NCBI GenBank assembly: GCA_963749715.1
Contig: CAVVNR010000008.1
Coordinates: 637,059 to 701,058 of the forward strand
Reading direction: 5' to 3'
Length of the DNA: 64,000 bases
Origin: Roseiarcus sp963749715
GTDB lineage: Bacteria; Pseudomonadota; Alphaproteobacteria; Rhizobiales; Beijerinckiaceae
A model generated the notes under the pieces. That model saw only the letters and a program-made list of their open reading frames with translations. It was not told the DNA's origin and searched no databases. This document shows positions 10,041 to 18,955 of the stretch, piece by piece. Numbering within the stretch: the stretch's first letter is position 1; every line of letters begins with the position of its first letter. The translations under genes and the position numbers were made by a program.

Positions 10041-10502
10041 GTGGCCGATCACACCGCAGTCTCGCCTGAAGAGGCTGCCGATCGCTTGGCGATCAGAGAG
10101 CTGATCGACGCCTACGCCCATTGCGCTGATCGCCGCGATGCAGCCGGTCAGATGGCGCTCTTCGCCGAGACCGCGCGCTTCCTGGTGTTCATGGACAGCC
10201 GCAACCCCAAGCCGGACCAGGAGATCAATCGCCGCGAGGATCTGGCTCCAGTGTTCGACAACCTGAACCGATACGAGGCGACCACGCACTTCAACGGGCA
10301 GAGCACAATCGTTCTCGATGGCGACCGGGCGAGCGGCGAAAGCTATTGTCTTGCCCACCATGTGAGCGTCGCCGATGGCAAGCGCAGTCTCATGGTCGCG
10401 TCGATCCGCTACCTCGACAGCTTCGCCAAGACGAGCGGCCGCTGGCTGTTCAGCGAGCGGAAGCTGATGGTCGACTGGATCGAGACGCGGCCCTTGAGCT
10501 AG
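10041..10502 (+). CDS. SnoaL-like / NTF2-fold protein
   Basis: A 153-residue protein of the SnoaL-like superfamily, which includes hydroxysteroid isomerase- and dehydratase-like enzymes and non-catalytic binders. Seen in the sequence: the N-terminal helix DRLAIRELIDAYAHCADRRDAAG and ALFAETARFLVF, typical of the fold, and the C-terminal strand RWLFSERKLMVDWIETRPLS. The start is the GTG at 10041 with CAGGAGA upstream. It lies 22 bases after emrB and may belong to the same transcript. Its reaction is unknown. Confidence 0.8.
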   Translation: MADHTAVSPEEAADRLAIRELIDAYAHCADRRDAAGQMALFAETARFLVFMDSRNPKPDQEINRREDLAPVFDNLNRYEATTHFNGQSTIVLDGDRASGESYCLAHHVSVADGKRSLMVASIRYLDSFAKTSGRWLFSERKLMVDWIETRPLS

Positions 10503-10665
10503 GCGACGCGCTCCGTCGAACGCCAATCCTCCGCCGGTCCGCCTCTATTTGCGCGCTGCATCGCACCGATGCCGAAAGCGGCCAGAGTCGCTCGACGATC
10601 ACCACGGCGACGAAGGCCTCCTCACGGCAAAGCGAGTGACTTCTTCAACACCCTGTTAGATTAGA

Positions 10666-11435
10666 TTAGAGGACGAACTGCCCGCTGCGATAGAGAACGT
10701 AGACCGCAACCGCGATAACCACAAATGCGAAAACTTTTCTCAGCGTATCCTTGCGTGAGAGACGGTGGCGATCGTCATGCCGAGAAACCTCCGAGACTCC
10801 TCCCGCGATGAACTCGCCCGCTACAAGCCAGTCGACAAGCCCGGAAAGCGAGTAGTTGACAGCCGTGGCGAGGCCGAACCTGCCGACCGCGAGTTGCGAG
10901 GAGCCGACGGCTTTGATCATCGGCATGCGTGTTGCGAGCATTGGGCTGGGTACGATCAGAAATCCTCCGCCAATGCCAAAAAAGCCTGACGCCAGCCCGA
11001 CCGCAAACGCGATAGCGCCGGTGACGAGGCACGTCGAACGATCGGGCGGACGTTCGAGCGCAAGCTTCACCTTCTGCGGCCGAAGAATGGCGCCCGCGAT
11101 CGCGAGCATGGCGAGACCGAGAAGGAAGAGCAGGCGCTGGCCGTCGACCAGTTTGCCCAGCGTCGACCCTGCCGATGCGCCAAGAGCCCAATAACCGCGA
11201 AGAGCGAAGCCCAAAGCCACCGCACATTGCCCGATCGAGCGTGGCCGGCGAAGTTGGCGAAAGCGTTGACGGACACCGCCAGAGCGCCGGTTCCGATCGC
11301 GACATGCGGCTCACCGACGCAAACGACATAGAGCAGAAGCGGCGTGGCGAGGATCGAGCCGCCGCCGCCGGTCAGGCTGAGAACAAAGCCCACCAGCGCG
11401 CCCGATGCGAGCGCAACTCCCATCGACGCGATCAT
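10666..11435 (-). pseudogene. TSUP (TauE/SafE) family sulfite/anion exporter, frame disrupted at several points
   Basis: Membrane protein of the TauE/SafE family, about 256 residues when reconstructed. The N-terminal half begins MIASMGVALASGALVGFVLSLTGGGGS, with the family's GGGGS turn. At about 11188 the frame changes within a GGG run. The second half carries the matching repeat FFGIGGGFLIVPSPML. A further out-of-frame patch lies at about 10770-10800, where about three small indels are needed to read GGVLGGF..MTIATRLSRK before the frame returns to KVFAFVVIAVAVYVLYRSG. It may be a decayed gene or one hit by sequence errors; the clustered shifts make real decay more likely here than elsewhere. 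The 270 bases upstream hold nothing recognisable. Confidence 0.8.
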
Positions 11436-11705
11436 GGGCGCCTCTCCGCCAGACGAGGCCGAATCGGGTCGTGCATGATCATCTCTGCCGGCGTGCGGAC
11501 AGGACAGCGGCGAACGAGCGCGGCCAACAGCGCGCCAGTCCTATGGGCCCCGACGTACCCCCTGACCCCCAGTACGAGCTCCAGCTCCAAATTCAAACAG
11601 TATACGCGCCAAGAATGCGTCGATTTGAGTACAGGCGTCAATGGAGGTGGTTGAGAAGTAAGCAGTAACCCGAGGGCCGCGCGCCAGACCCAGCCTAAAA
11701 GCAAT

Positions 11706-12605
11706 CTAACGCAACAGTAGTTCGCTCGACCCGAGCGGCCTATCGCGCCGCCGCTCATCCTGGCTTTCTTTCTGCGCGCCTCGCAAGGGCGGAGAGGTGA
11801 CGCGCTCTGCGAGCCGCCGCGCGGCGTCCGGATCGTGCGCCGGCAAGTAGATCGTCGGCGTCGCCCCGACGAACGCCCGGATCGCGGCGAGCGTCGCCGC
11901 TGCTTGAGCCTCGTCGTCGCTCACGCCATCGATCGCCCCCGCGAGCATCGTTGTCTCGCTGTAGGAGGCGTCGCCGGCGATGAAGACGGCCTGATCTCCG
12001 TCCTCGACGATGACCGAGAGATGATCCGGCGTGTGGCCGGGCGTCGCCACGGCGATGATGGCGCCGTCGGCGGTCAGACGCTTCGAGCGCTCGAACGGCC
12101 CATGGCGCCCGCCATCAAGGATGAGAGGTTTCGGATCGAAATCCTTCGGCCAGCGCTGGGGCAGATAGCCGACCATCCGGCCGGCGATCCCGGAGGCGCG
12201 CCGAAGCTCGTCGGGGCTGACCAGAAATTCGCTGGCCGGGAACGCCGCAAGTCCGCCGTCGTGATCGATGTGCAGATGGGTCATTACCACGCGCCTGACG
12301 TCGCTTGGCCCGATGCCCATCGCCCGCAATTGCGGTCCTGCTTCCTCATCCGGCTCGATGTCGAAGCGCACGCTGAAGCGAAAGTAAGGATGCCAGCGCG
12401 GCAGATCCTTCACGGCGGCGGATGCGCCCGTATCAACCAGGACGACGCCGTCGCGATGCTCGATCGCGTAGGCGAAGGTCGGCAGCCATGCCGACCATTC
12501 GCTGTCGATCAGCGGCGCCACGCGGCGCCTGAGCCCGTGGCCTCGGCCGACGATCTGGCTCGACTTGATCCGCACCCGGCCGGTCTGAATGGCATGAACG
12601 CGCAT
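11706..12605 (-). CDS. MBL-fold metallo-hydrolase, AHL-lactonase-like
   Basis: A 299-residue metallo-beta-lactamase-fold hydrolase. The metal motif HLHIDHDGG (HxHxDH) is present, with a following ATPGHTPDHLSV histidine, FIAGDASY aspartate and PAHDPDA histidine, the full dinuclear metal set. Overall layout resembles the AttM/AiiA group of N-acyl-homoserine lactonases, but the substrate is not established. Start is the ATG at 12605 (MRVHAIQTGRVRIKSSQ); the frame upstream is non-coding in character. It is followed in the same direction from the DUF4260 gene, 23 bases apart, so the two are probably co-transcribed. Confidence 0.85.
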   Translation of the reverse strand: MRVHAIQTGRVRIKSSQIVGRGHGLRRRVAPLIDSEWSAWLPTFAYAIEHRDGVVLVDTGASAAVKDLPRWHPYFRFSVRFDIEPDEEAGPQLRAMGIGPSDVRRVVMTHLHIDHDGGLAAFPASEFLVSPDELRRASGIAGRMVGYLPQRWPKDFDPKPLILDGGRHGPFERSKRLTADGAIIAVATPGHTPDHLSVIVEDGDQAVFIAGDASYSETTMLAGAIDGVSDDEAQAAATLAAIRAFVGATPTIYLPAHDPDAARRLAERVTSPPLRGAQKESQDERRRDRPLGSSELLLR

Positions 12606-12628
12606 TGGGGTTTCCTGTCGCGCGAGGG

Positions 12629-13060
12629 CTAAGCCCGGCCGAAGCGGCCGAGATGGGTGTCGCCGAAGCCGCTCGCATATTTGAGGCCGTAGCCGAACAT
12701 CCGGTCCATGCCGATGTGGGCGATCCAGATGAGGCCGAGGGCGAGAGCGAGCGGCGAGGCCAGCCAGTAGCCGGCAAGCGCAAGCGGCAGGGCGAGCGCA
12801 TAGGTATGGACGAGATTGTACGCCCCCGCTCCCGCCCTCGGGCCGATGAGATAGGCAAGCATCGCCAGATCGGGCGCGAGAATGAGGAGGGCGAACAGCG
12901 GCCACGAGAAGCCAGCGTGGGCGTAAAGCGCGACCGAGACGGCAAGGACGGCCGCGCCCTCAAGGCGCAGGATCGCCGTGACGCCGGCCGAAGGCCCGGC
13001 GCCGCGCATCGCCGGCGCGGGCGGATCGCGACCGGCGACGCGGTTGAGGATTGCGGTCAT
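12629..13060 (-). CDS. DUF4260 family membrane protein
   Basis: A 143-residue small integral membrane protein with about four hydrophobic segments. Conserved features are LRLEGAAVLAVSVALY, LLILAPDLAMLAYLIGP, YNLVHTYALPLAL-like sequence and the C-terminal WIAHIGMDRMFGYGLKY, typical of DUF4260. Start is the ATG at 13060 with AGGAGG seven bases upstream. Function unknown. It is transcribed divergently from the LysR gene, whose product may regulate it and the MBL hydrolase. Confidence 0.85.
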   Translation of the reverse strand: MTAILNRVAGRDPPAPAMRGAGPSAGVTAILRLEGAAVLAVSVALYAHAGFSWPLFALLILAPDLAMLAYLIGPRAGAGAYNLVHTYALALPLALAGYWLASPLALALGLIWIAHIGMDRMFGYGLKYASGFGDTHLGRFGRA

Positions 13061-13200
13061 TCTTGCCTCCTGTGCCGGATTGTAGGGCGGGGCCGGCGAC
13101 CCCGCCGTCCGGGTCAGCGACCCGGCGCTACACCCCTCATTACGCCCTTCTCGGCTCATGCGGAATTGCATATTTATCTTGATCGGTTATACATTTTCGT

Positions 13201-14127
13201 ATGAGCCGCCGCGAGCCCGCCTGGGACGAATTGCGCACCTTCCTCGAGGTCGCGCGCGACTTGAGCCTGAGCGGCGCGGCGCGCCGACTCGGCCTGACCC
13301 AACCAACCGTCGGGCGCCATATCGACGCGCTGGAAGACGCGCTCGGCGTGACCTTGTTCACCCGCTCGCCGCGCGGGCTCACCCCCACCGCCGCCGCCAA
13401 CGCGCTTGTCCCGCACGGCGAGGCGATGGCTGCCGCCGCGGCGGCGCTGGCGCGTTCGGCCGCATCGGCCGCGGCGATCGACCGCGGGGTCGTTCGCATC
13501 ACCGCGAGCGAAATCATGGGCGCGGAGGCGCTGCCTGCGATCATCGCCGGCTTCCGCGCCCGCAATCCCGGCATCGCCATCGAGCTCGCGCTCACCAACA
13601 AGAACCAGGATCTGGCGCGGGGCGATGCCGACATCGCGGTTCGCATGATCCGCCCGACCCAGAGCGGGCTTGTCGCCCGCCGCATCGGCGTGACGCGCAT
13701 CCGGCTCTATGCGCATCGCGACTACCTCGCCCGCTTCGGCGAGCCGCGCTCGCTTGCCGACCTCGCGGAGCATTGCTTCATAGGCTTCGATCGCGACAAT
13801 CAGACGTTTCGCTCCGCGGGCTCATTCGCGAAAGCGCTCACGCGCGAGGATTTCGGCTTTCGCTGCGACAGCGATCTGGCGCAACTCGCGGCGCTCCGCG
13901 CCGGCGTCGGCGTCGGCGGCTGCCAGGACGCCGTCGCCCGCCGCACGCCCGAGCTCGTGCCCGTCCTGCCCAACGCCTTCCAGATGGCGCTCGAAGTGTG
14001 GCTCGTCATGCACCGCGACCTGAAGGCCGCGCCCAGGGTGCGGCTGATGTACGACTGGCTTGCGGCGGGGCTGATGGATTATGTGAAGGGGCGGACGACC
14101 GGAGGGTTAGAGCGCGTCGCGACATAG
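13201..14127 (+). CDS. LysR-family transcriptional regulator
   Basis: A 308-residue LysR regulator. The N-terminal winged helix-turn-helix spans about residues 8-66 (LRTFLEVARDLSLSGAARRLGLTQPTVGRHIDALEDALGVTLFTR). The C-terminal effector domain has the usual two lobes (GVVRITASEIMGAEALPAI and later GVGVGGCQDAVARR). It is divergent from the DUF4260-MBL pair with a 140-bp shared promoter region, the standard LysR arrangement, so these are likely targets. It converges with murG. Confidence 0.93.
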   Translation: MSRREPAWDELRTFLEVARDLSLSGAARRLGLTQPTVGRHIDALEDALGVTLFTRSPRGLTPTAAANALVPHGEAMAAAAAALARSAASAAAIDRGVVRITASEIMGAEALPAIIAGFRARNPGIAIELALTNKNQDLARGDADIAVRMIRPTQSGLVARRIGVTRIRLYAHRDYLARFGEPRSLADLAEHCFIGFDRDNQTFRSAGSFAKALTREDFGFRCDSDLAQLAALRAGVGVGGCQDAVARRTPELVPVLPNAFQMALEVWLVMHRDLKAAPRVRLMYDWLAAGLMDYVKGRTTGGLERVAT

Positions 14128-14207
14128 AGCCGCTTCCCCCGACTCCGCGCTGAGGCGGCGCGTAGCGGCATCGAAGGGCGCTCCTGGGCGCCCGACATCC
14201 GCCGCGT

Positions 14208-15308
14208 TCAGGCCGGCCCCGCGACCTCCATCACGAGATCGGCGAGGCGCTCGGCGGCGTCGGGGACGCCGACCGACTTCGCAGCCGCCGCAGCCGCCGC
14301 GAGCGTCTCCGGCGCGGCGAGCGCGCCCTTGAGGATCGCCGCCAGCCGCTCGGGGGTGAATTCGGGCTGCGGCACGACGACCGCGCCGCCTGAGGCCGCG
14401 AGCGCCGCCGCGTTGGCCGCCTGGTCCTGGTCGAGCGCGTGCGGGAACGGCACAAGCACGGAAGCGCGGCCGATGACCGCAAGCTCCGAGACGGTCGAGG
14501 CCCCGGCGCGTCCGATGACGAGATGGGCGGCGGCGATCCGCGCCGGCAGGTCGGCGAAGAATTCAGCGATCTCGACCGGAAAGCTCAGCCGGGCGCAGGC
14601 CGCCGCAACACGCGAGGAATCCTCGCCGCGCGCCTGCTGGGTGAGGCGCAGCCATTGCCGCTCGTCGGGCGCGAGAAGCGCGAGCGCCGCCGGCACGACG
14701 TCGGCCATGACCCGCGCCCCCTGCGAGCCGCCGGTCACCAGCACGTTGAGGCGGCGTCCGACGACTTCGGGATAAGGAAGCGCCGCGGCGGCGATCACCG
14801 ACGGGCGGACCGGATTGCCGGTCACGCGGGTCTTGGCCTCGATCACGCGCTCGGCCGCTTGCATGCTGGGAAAACCGCAGGCGATGAGGTTGACGCGCGG
14901 GCTCAAGAACCGATTGGCGCGGCCCATCACCGCATTCTGCTCGTGCAGGACGCTCGGAATCTTGAGGAGCGAGGCGGCGAGGAGCGGCGGCACGGTCGGA
15001 TAGCCGCCGAAGCCGACCACCGCGCGCGGTTTGATGCGCCTGAGCTTGACGAGGGCGGTCGCGAGACCGGCGCCAAGGGTGAGCGCGGCGCGCGCCTTGG
15101 CGAGCGCGCCCGCACCGGTGGTGGTGGCGGCCGGAAAGGCGTGAATGGCGCGAGCGGGAAAATCGCCGCCATATTTGAGCGCGCGGCTATCGGTCGCAAG
15201 CTCGACTTCCGCGCCTCGCCCGGCCAGCGCCGCCGCCAGCGCCGCGGCGGGAAAGAGATGGCCGCCCGTGCCGCCGGCGGCGAGCAGGATCGGGCGGGCC
15301 GAGCTCAT
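14208..15308 (-). CDS. murG: UDP-GlcNAc:undecaprenyl-PP-MurNAc-pentapeptide GlcNAc transferase
   Basis: Makes lipid II from lipid I at the inner face of the cytoplasmic membrane. 366 residues starting MSSARPILLAAGGTGGHLFPA, with the G loop GGTGGH, a second loop VGFGGYPTVPP, LHEQNAVMGRANR and the C-domain motif VTGGSQGAR, then GRAGASTVSEL and PHALDQDQAANA. The ATG overlaps the ftsW stop in an ATGA junction. It is the last gene of the dcw cluster here; murC, murB, ddl, ftsQ, ftsA and ftsZ do not follow. Confidence 0.97.
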   Translation of the reverse strand: MSSARPILLAAGGTGGHLFPAAALAAALAGRGAEVELATDSRALKYGGDFPARAIHAFPAATTTGAGALAKARAALTLGAGLATALVKLRRIKPRAVVGFGGYPTVPPLLAASLLKIPSVLHEQNAVMGRANRFLSPRVNLIACGFPSMQAAERVIEAKTRVTGNPVRPSVIAAAALPYPEVVGRRLNVLVTGGSQGARVMADVVPAALALLAPDERQWLRLTQQARGEDSSRVAAACARLSFPVEIAEFFADLPARIAAAHLVIGRAGASTVSELAVIGRASVLVPFPHALDQDQAANAAALAASGGAVVVPQPEFTPERLAAILKGALAAPETLAAAAAAAKSVGVPDAAERLADLVMEVAGPA

Positions 15309-16447
15309 TCGTCGGGCGCGCTCGGGTGATCGAGATCGGCGGCCGGACGCTTGCGGGTCGCGGCGATCAGGAAGCCCATGCCGAGGCCGAGCGCCAGGAG
15401 CGACGAGCCGCCGTAGGAGATGAACGGCAAGGTCATCCCCTTGGCCGGCATGGCGCGCAAATTGACCGCCATGTTGATCCAGCTCTGGACCCCGAACATC
15501 ACCGTAAGTCCCGCGGCGGCGAGCCGGCAGAACGGGTCCGGGTTGCGGGCGGCGAGAAAGAGCGCGCGGAGCACGATGAAGGCGAAAAAGGCGATCAGCG
15601 CCATGCAGGCGACCATGCCGAATTCCTCGCCGGTCACGGCGAAGACGAAGTCGGTGTGCGCGTCGGGCAGGATGCGCTTGTAGACGCCCTCGCCCGGGCC
15701 CCGTCCGAACCAGCCGCCCGACAGGATGCTCTGCAGCGCCGTGTCGACCTGAAAGGTGTCGACCAGGCCCCCGGTCGAATCGGGATCGAGAAAACGCAAC
15801 ACCCGCTCGTGCACGTGCGGCGACAGTTTGAACACCGCGAAGCCGCCGGCCATGCCCATTCCGCCGACCGCGACCACCCAGAACCAATGCAGGCCGGCGA
15901 GAAAGAACAGCGAGGTCCAGACGATCGCCACCAGCATCGTCTGCCCGAAGTCAGGCTCGAGGATCAGCGGCGCAATGGTCAGCGGAAGCAGCACGAACGA
16001 CAGAATCCTGGCCCAAATCGCGGTCGGGCCTTTCCGGCCGCCCTCGGTGAAGGCCCAGGCGGCGAGCACGACGAACGCGGGCTTGATGAACTCCGACGGC
16101 TGGAGGCCGAAGATCCAGCGGCGCGCCCCCTTGACCTCGGCGCCGAACAGGAGCGCCAGGATGATGAGCGCGAACGAGAGGGCGAACGTCATGAGCGCCG
16201 CGCGCCGCATGTGGCGCGGCGACAGGAACGAGGTCGCGATCATCAAGACCGCGGTCGGAATCAGCATCAGCGCCTGGCGGTTGACGAAGTGAAAGGTCGT
16301 CAGGTTGAGCCGCTCGGCGACCGCCGGACTGGCCGCGAGCGCCATGACCAGGCCGATCACCATCAGCGCCCCGAACGATCCGATCAGCCAGCGGTCGGCG
16401 GTGCGCATCCAGTCGGCAACGGCCCCGCGTTCAACTCTCGACACCAT
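15305..16447 (-). CDS. ftsW: Peptidoglycan polymerase FtsW (SEDS family)
   Basis: Septal glycosyltransferase of the SEDS family that partners FtsI. 380 residues from the ATG at 16447 (MVSRVERGAVADWMRTADRW), with about ten membrane helices. Signature sequences include GARRWIFGLQPSEFIKPAFV, ILEPDFGQTM, GGWFGRGPGEG and the C-terminal FISYGGSSLLALGLGMGFL. The frame runs on upstream through murD sequence but that part is antisense-frame noise. It overlaps murG by 4 bp and starts 6 bases after the murD stop. Confidence 0.97.
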   Translation of the reverse strand: MVSRVERGAVADWMRTADRWLIGSFGALMVIGLVMALAASPAVAERLNLTTFHFVNRQALMLIPTAVLMIATSFLSPRHMRRAALMTFALSFALIILALLFGAEVKGARRWIFGLQPSEFIKPAFVVLAAWAFTEGGRKGPTAIWARILSFVLLPLTIAPLILEPDFGQTMLVAIVWTSLFFLAGLHWFWVVAVGGMGMAGGFAVFKLSPHVHERVLRFLDPDSTGGLVDTFQVDTALQSILSGGWFGRGPGEGVYKRILPDAHTDFVFAVTGEEFGMVACMALIAFFAFIVLRALFLAARNPDPFCRLAAAGLTVMFGVQSWINMAVNLRAMPAKGMTLPFISYGGSSLLALGLGMGFLIAATRKRPAADLDHPSAPDE

Positions 16448-16452
16448 CGGAT

Positions 16453-17877
16453 CTAGGCCTCCCTCTTCCCGCGCGCCCCGGCCGCCGCCGAGCGCCGTTC
16501 GAGCCACTCGGCGACGGAGGCGCGAAAGGCGTCGCCGCGCGCTTCGAAATTCGCGAATTGATCGAATGAGGCGCAGGCCGGCGAAAGCAGCACTACAGGC
16601 TCGTTCGCCCGCGAGCGGGCGGCGTCCTCGGCCGCCGCCTCGATCGCCGCGCTCAAGGTTCCGCTGCGCTCGAAGGGAACCGCGCCGGCGAGCGTGCGGG
16701 CGAATTCGTCGACCGCCTCGCCGATGAGGTAGGCCTTGGCGACGCGCGGGAACAACGGCCGCAGCGGCTCGACGCCGCCAGCCTTCGGCCTGCCGCCGAG
16801 AATCCAGTGGATGTCGCGAAAGGACATGAGCGCTTTCTCCGCCGCGTCGGCGTTGGTCGCCTTCGAGTCGTTGATGAACAGAGCCCGGCCAAACCGGCCG
16901 ACCTCCTCCATCCGATGAGCGAGCCCGGGAAAAGTGGCGAAGGCGCGCGCGATCTGCTCGCGCTCGACGGCGAGCGCCCGCGCGGCGGCGTAAGCGAACG
17001 CCGCGTTCTGCCCGTTGTGGGCGCCGCGAAGCGCGCGCGCGGGCGCGAGATCTGCTACAGGCCCGGCCTCTCCCCGCGCCATCACCCGATGGTCGCTGAC
17101 CCAGACGTCGGCGAGCGGCGACTCCTTGCCCGAGACCGCGATCGTGCGCGGGGCGCCGACGCGCGCCTTGAGCCGCGCATGGATTTCGCGGCAAGGCTCG
17201 TCGTCGACGCCGACCAGCGCGACCTCTGAATTGGCGACCAGCCTCTCCTTGACCGCCGCGTAGCGGGCGAGATCGCCGTGCCGGTCGAGATGGTCGGGCG
17301 TGATGTTGATCAGAAGGCCGACGCTCGGCGCGAGCGCTGGCGCGAGATCGATCTGATAGGACGAGCACTCGACGACATGCGTGCGCTTCGGCGCGGGCGG
17401 CGGCAGGTCGAGAACCGGCACGCCGATGTTGCCCCCCATGGCCACGTCGCGCCCGGCCTCCTTCAGCACATGGGCGATCAGCGCGGTGGTGGTCGATTTG
17501 CCGTTGGTGCCGGTGATGGCGACGAACGGGGCGTCAGGCGCTCTCGCGCCGCGCTCGCGGACGAAGAGCTCGATGTCGCCGACGATCGGAACCCCCGCGG
17601 CGTCGGCAAGGTTGACGGTCCAGTGCGGCGTGGGATGGGTCAGCGGCACGCCGGGCGCGAGCACGAACAGCTTGAATCCGCGCCAGTCGGCCTGAGCCAG
17701 ATCGACCAGGGCAAAGCCTTCGGCCGCGGCGCGTTCCCTCGCTGCAGGGCTATCGTCCCAGGCCACGACTTCGGCGCCGCCGGCGACCAGCGCTCGCGCG
17801 GTCGACAGTCCCGAGCCGCCAAGGCCGAAGAGGGCGACGCTCTGTCCGCGCAAGGTCTCGACCGGCGTCATCGTCAC
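16453..17877 (-). CDS. murD: UDP-N-acetylmuramoylalanine--D-glutamate ligase
   Basis: ATP-dependent addition of D-Glu to UDP-MurNAc-L-Ala in the cytoplasm. 474 residues with the N-terminal UDP-binding GLGGSGLSTARAL, the ATP loop ITGTNGKSTTTALI, GNIGVPVLDLP, ITPDHLDRHG and the late ligase motifs INDSKATNADAAEKAL and LLSPACASFDQF. The GTG at 17877 overlaps the mraY stop (GTGA); the ATG six bases on (17871) has AGGTGA nearby and is the alternative start. Confidence 0.96.
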   Translation of the reverse strand: MTMTPVETLRGQSVALFGLGGSGLSTARALVAGGAEVVAWDDSPAARERAAAEGFALVDLAQADWRGFKLFVLAPGVPLTHPTPHWTVNLADAAGVPIVGDIELFVRERGARAPDAPFVAITGTNGKSTTTALIAHVLKEAGRDVAMGGNIGVPVLDLPPPAPKRTHVVECSSYQIDLAPALAPSVGLLINITPDHLDRHGDLARYAAVKERLVANSEVALVGVDDEPCREIHARLKARVGAPRTIAVSGKESPLADVWVSDHRVMARGEAGPVADLAPARALRGAHNGQNAAFAYAAARALAVEREQIARAFATFPGLAHRMEEVGRFGRALFINDSKATNADAAEKALMSFRDIHWILGGRPKAGGVEPLRPLFPRVAKAYLIGEAVDEFARTLAGAVPFERSGTLSAAIEAAAEDAARSRANEPVVLLSPACASFDQFANFEARGDAFRASVAEWLERRSAAAGARGKREA

Positions 17878-18947
17878 CTCAGCTTGAGCGAAGCGAGGCC
17901 GACCATCGCCAGCACGAAGGCGATGATCCAGAACCGCATGACAATCTGCGGCTCGGACCAGCCGAGCTGCTCGAAATGATGATGGATCGGCGCCATCCGA
18001 AACACCCGCCTGCCGGTGAGCTTGAACGACGCCACCTGGACCACGACCGACAGCGCTTCCATCACAAACAGTCCGCCGATCACCGCCAGCACGACCTCGT
18101 GCTTGATCGCCACCGCCGTCGCGCCGAGCAGCCCGCCGAGCGCCAGCGAGCCTGTATCGCCCATGAAGATCTGCGCCGGCGGAGCGTTGAACCAGAGGAA
18201 GCCGACGCCAGCGCCGATCAGCGCGCCGCAGACCACCATCAGGTCGCCGGCGAACGGCACGTGATTGATGAGGAGATAGTGGGAGTAAAGCAGATTGCCG
18301 GCGAAATAGGCGATGAGGCCGAGGGTCGCGGCGGCGATCATCACCGGCACGATCGCGAGCCCGTCGAGCCCGTCGGTCAGGTTCACCGCATTGCCGAAGG
18401 CGACGATCACGAACGGACCGAACAGCAGGAACGCCCAGCCAAAATCGAACACGAACCCGCTGACCAACGGCACCGCGAGCGAAGTCGCGCCATTGGCGCC
18501 GACCCGCATCATCGCATAGCAGGCGAGCGCCGCGATGATGAATTCGCCGATAAGCCGGGAGCGGCCGGAGAAGCCGAGATGCGACTGCTTGGTCACTTTC
18601 AGGTAGTCGTCATAGAAGCCGATGACGGCGAAACCCGCGGTGACGAACAGCACGATCCACACATAGGGGCTTTCGAGATTGGCCCACAGCAGCGCGGAGA
18701 CGAAGAGGCCGAACAGGATCATCAGGCCGCCCATGGTCGGCGTGCCCTTCTTGCTCAGGAGATGCGACGCCGGTCCGTCGAGGCGGATCGGCTGACCTTT
18801 GCCCTGCTTGAGACGCAGCGCGGAGATGATCGCCGGACCGAAGAAGAAGACGAGGAAAAGCCCGGTGCCCGCGGCGCCGAGCGTACGGAAGGTGAGATAG
18901 CGGAAGAGGTGGAAAGCGCCCGGAAGCTCAGACAGCCAGGTCAGCAT
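17874..18947 (-). CDS. mraY: Phospho-N-acetylmuramoyl-pentapeptide transferase
   Basis: Integral membrane enzyme forming lipid I from UDP-MurNAc-pentapeptide and undecaprenyl phosphate. 357 residues, about ten helices. Visible catalytic motifs: GFYDDYLKV (aspartates), NLTDGLDGLA, and FMGDTGSLALGG near the C-terminus; the cytosolic loop MAPIHHHFEQLGWSE carries the HHH motif. Start is the ATG at 18947, nine bases below the murF stop. Full family length and undamaged. Confidence 0.97.
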   Translation of the reverse strand: MLTWLSELPGAFHLFRYLTFRTLGAAGTGLFLVFFFGPAIISALRLKQGKGQPIRLDGPASHLLSKKGTPTMGGLMILFGLFVSALLWANLESPYVWIVLFVTAGFAVIGFYDDYLKVTKQSHLGFSGRSRLIGEFIIAALACYAMMRVGANGATSLAVPLVSGFVFDFGWAFLLFGPFVIVAFGNAVNLTDGLDGLAIVPVMIAAATLGLIAYFAGNLLYSHYLLINHVPFAGDLMVVCGALIGAGVGFLWFNAPPAQIFMGDTGSLALGGLLGATAVAIKHEVVLAVIGGLFVMEALSVVVQVASFKLTGRRVFRMAPIHHHFEQLGWSEPQIVMRFWIIAFVLAMVGLASLKLR

Positions 18948-18955
18948 CGAAGATC

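Noticed and set aside
11706..12905. N-terminally extended MBL-hydrolase frame starting at 12905
   Set aside because: The first 100 codons overlap the DUF4260 gene and are a shadow. The fold starts at MRVHAIQTGRV (12605).
14208..17368. Long frames joining murG with ftsW sequence and ftsW with murD sequence
   Set aside because: High GC leaves long open extensions. The added parts are Arg/Gly-rich shadow translations of the neighbouring genes, and ATGA overlaps define the real starts.
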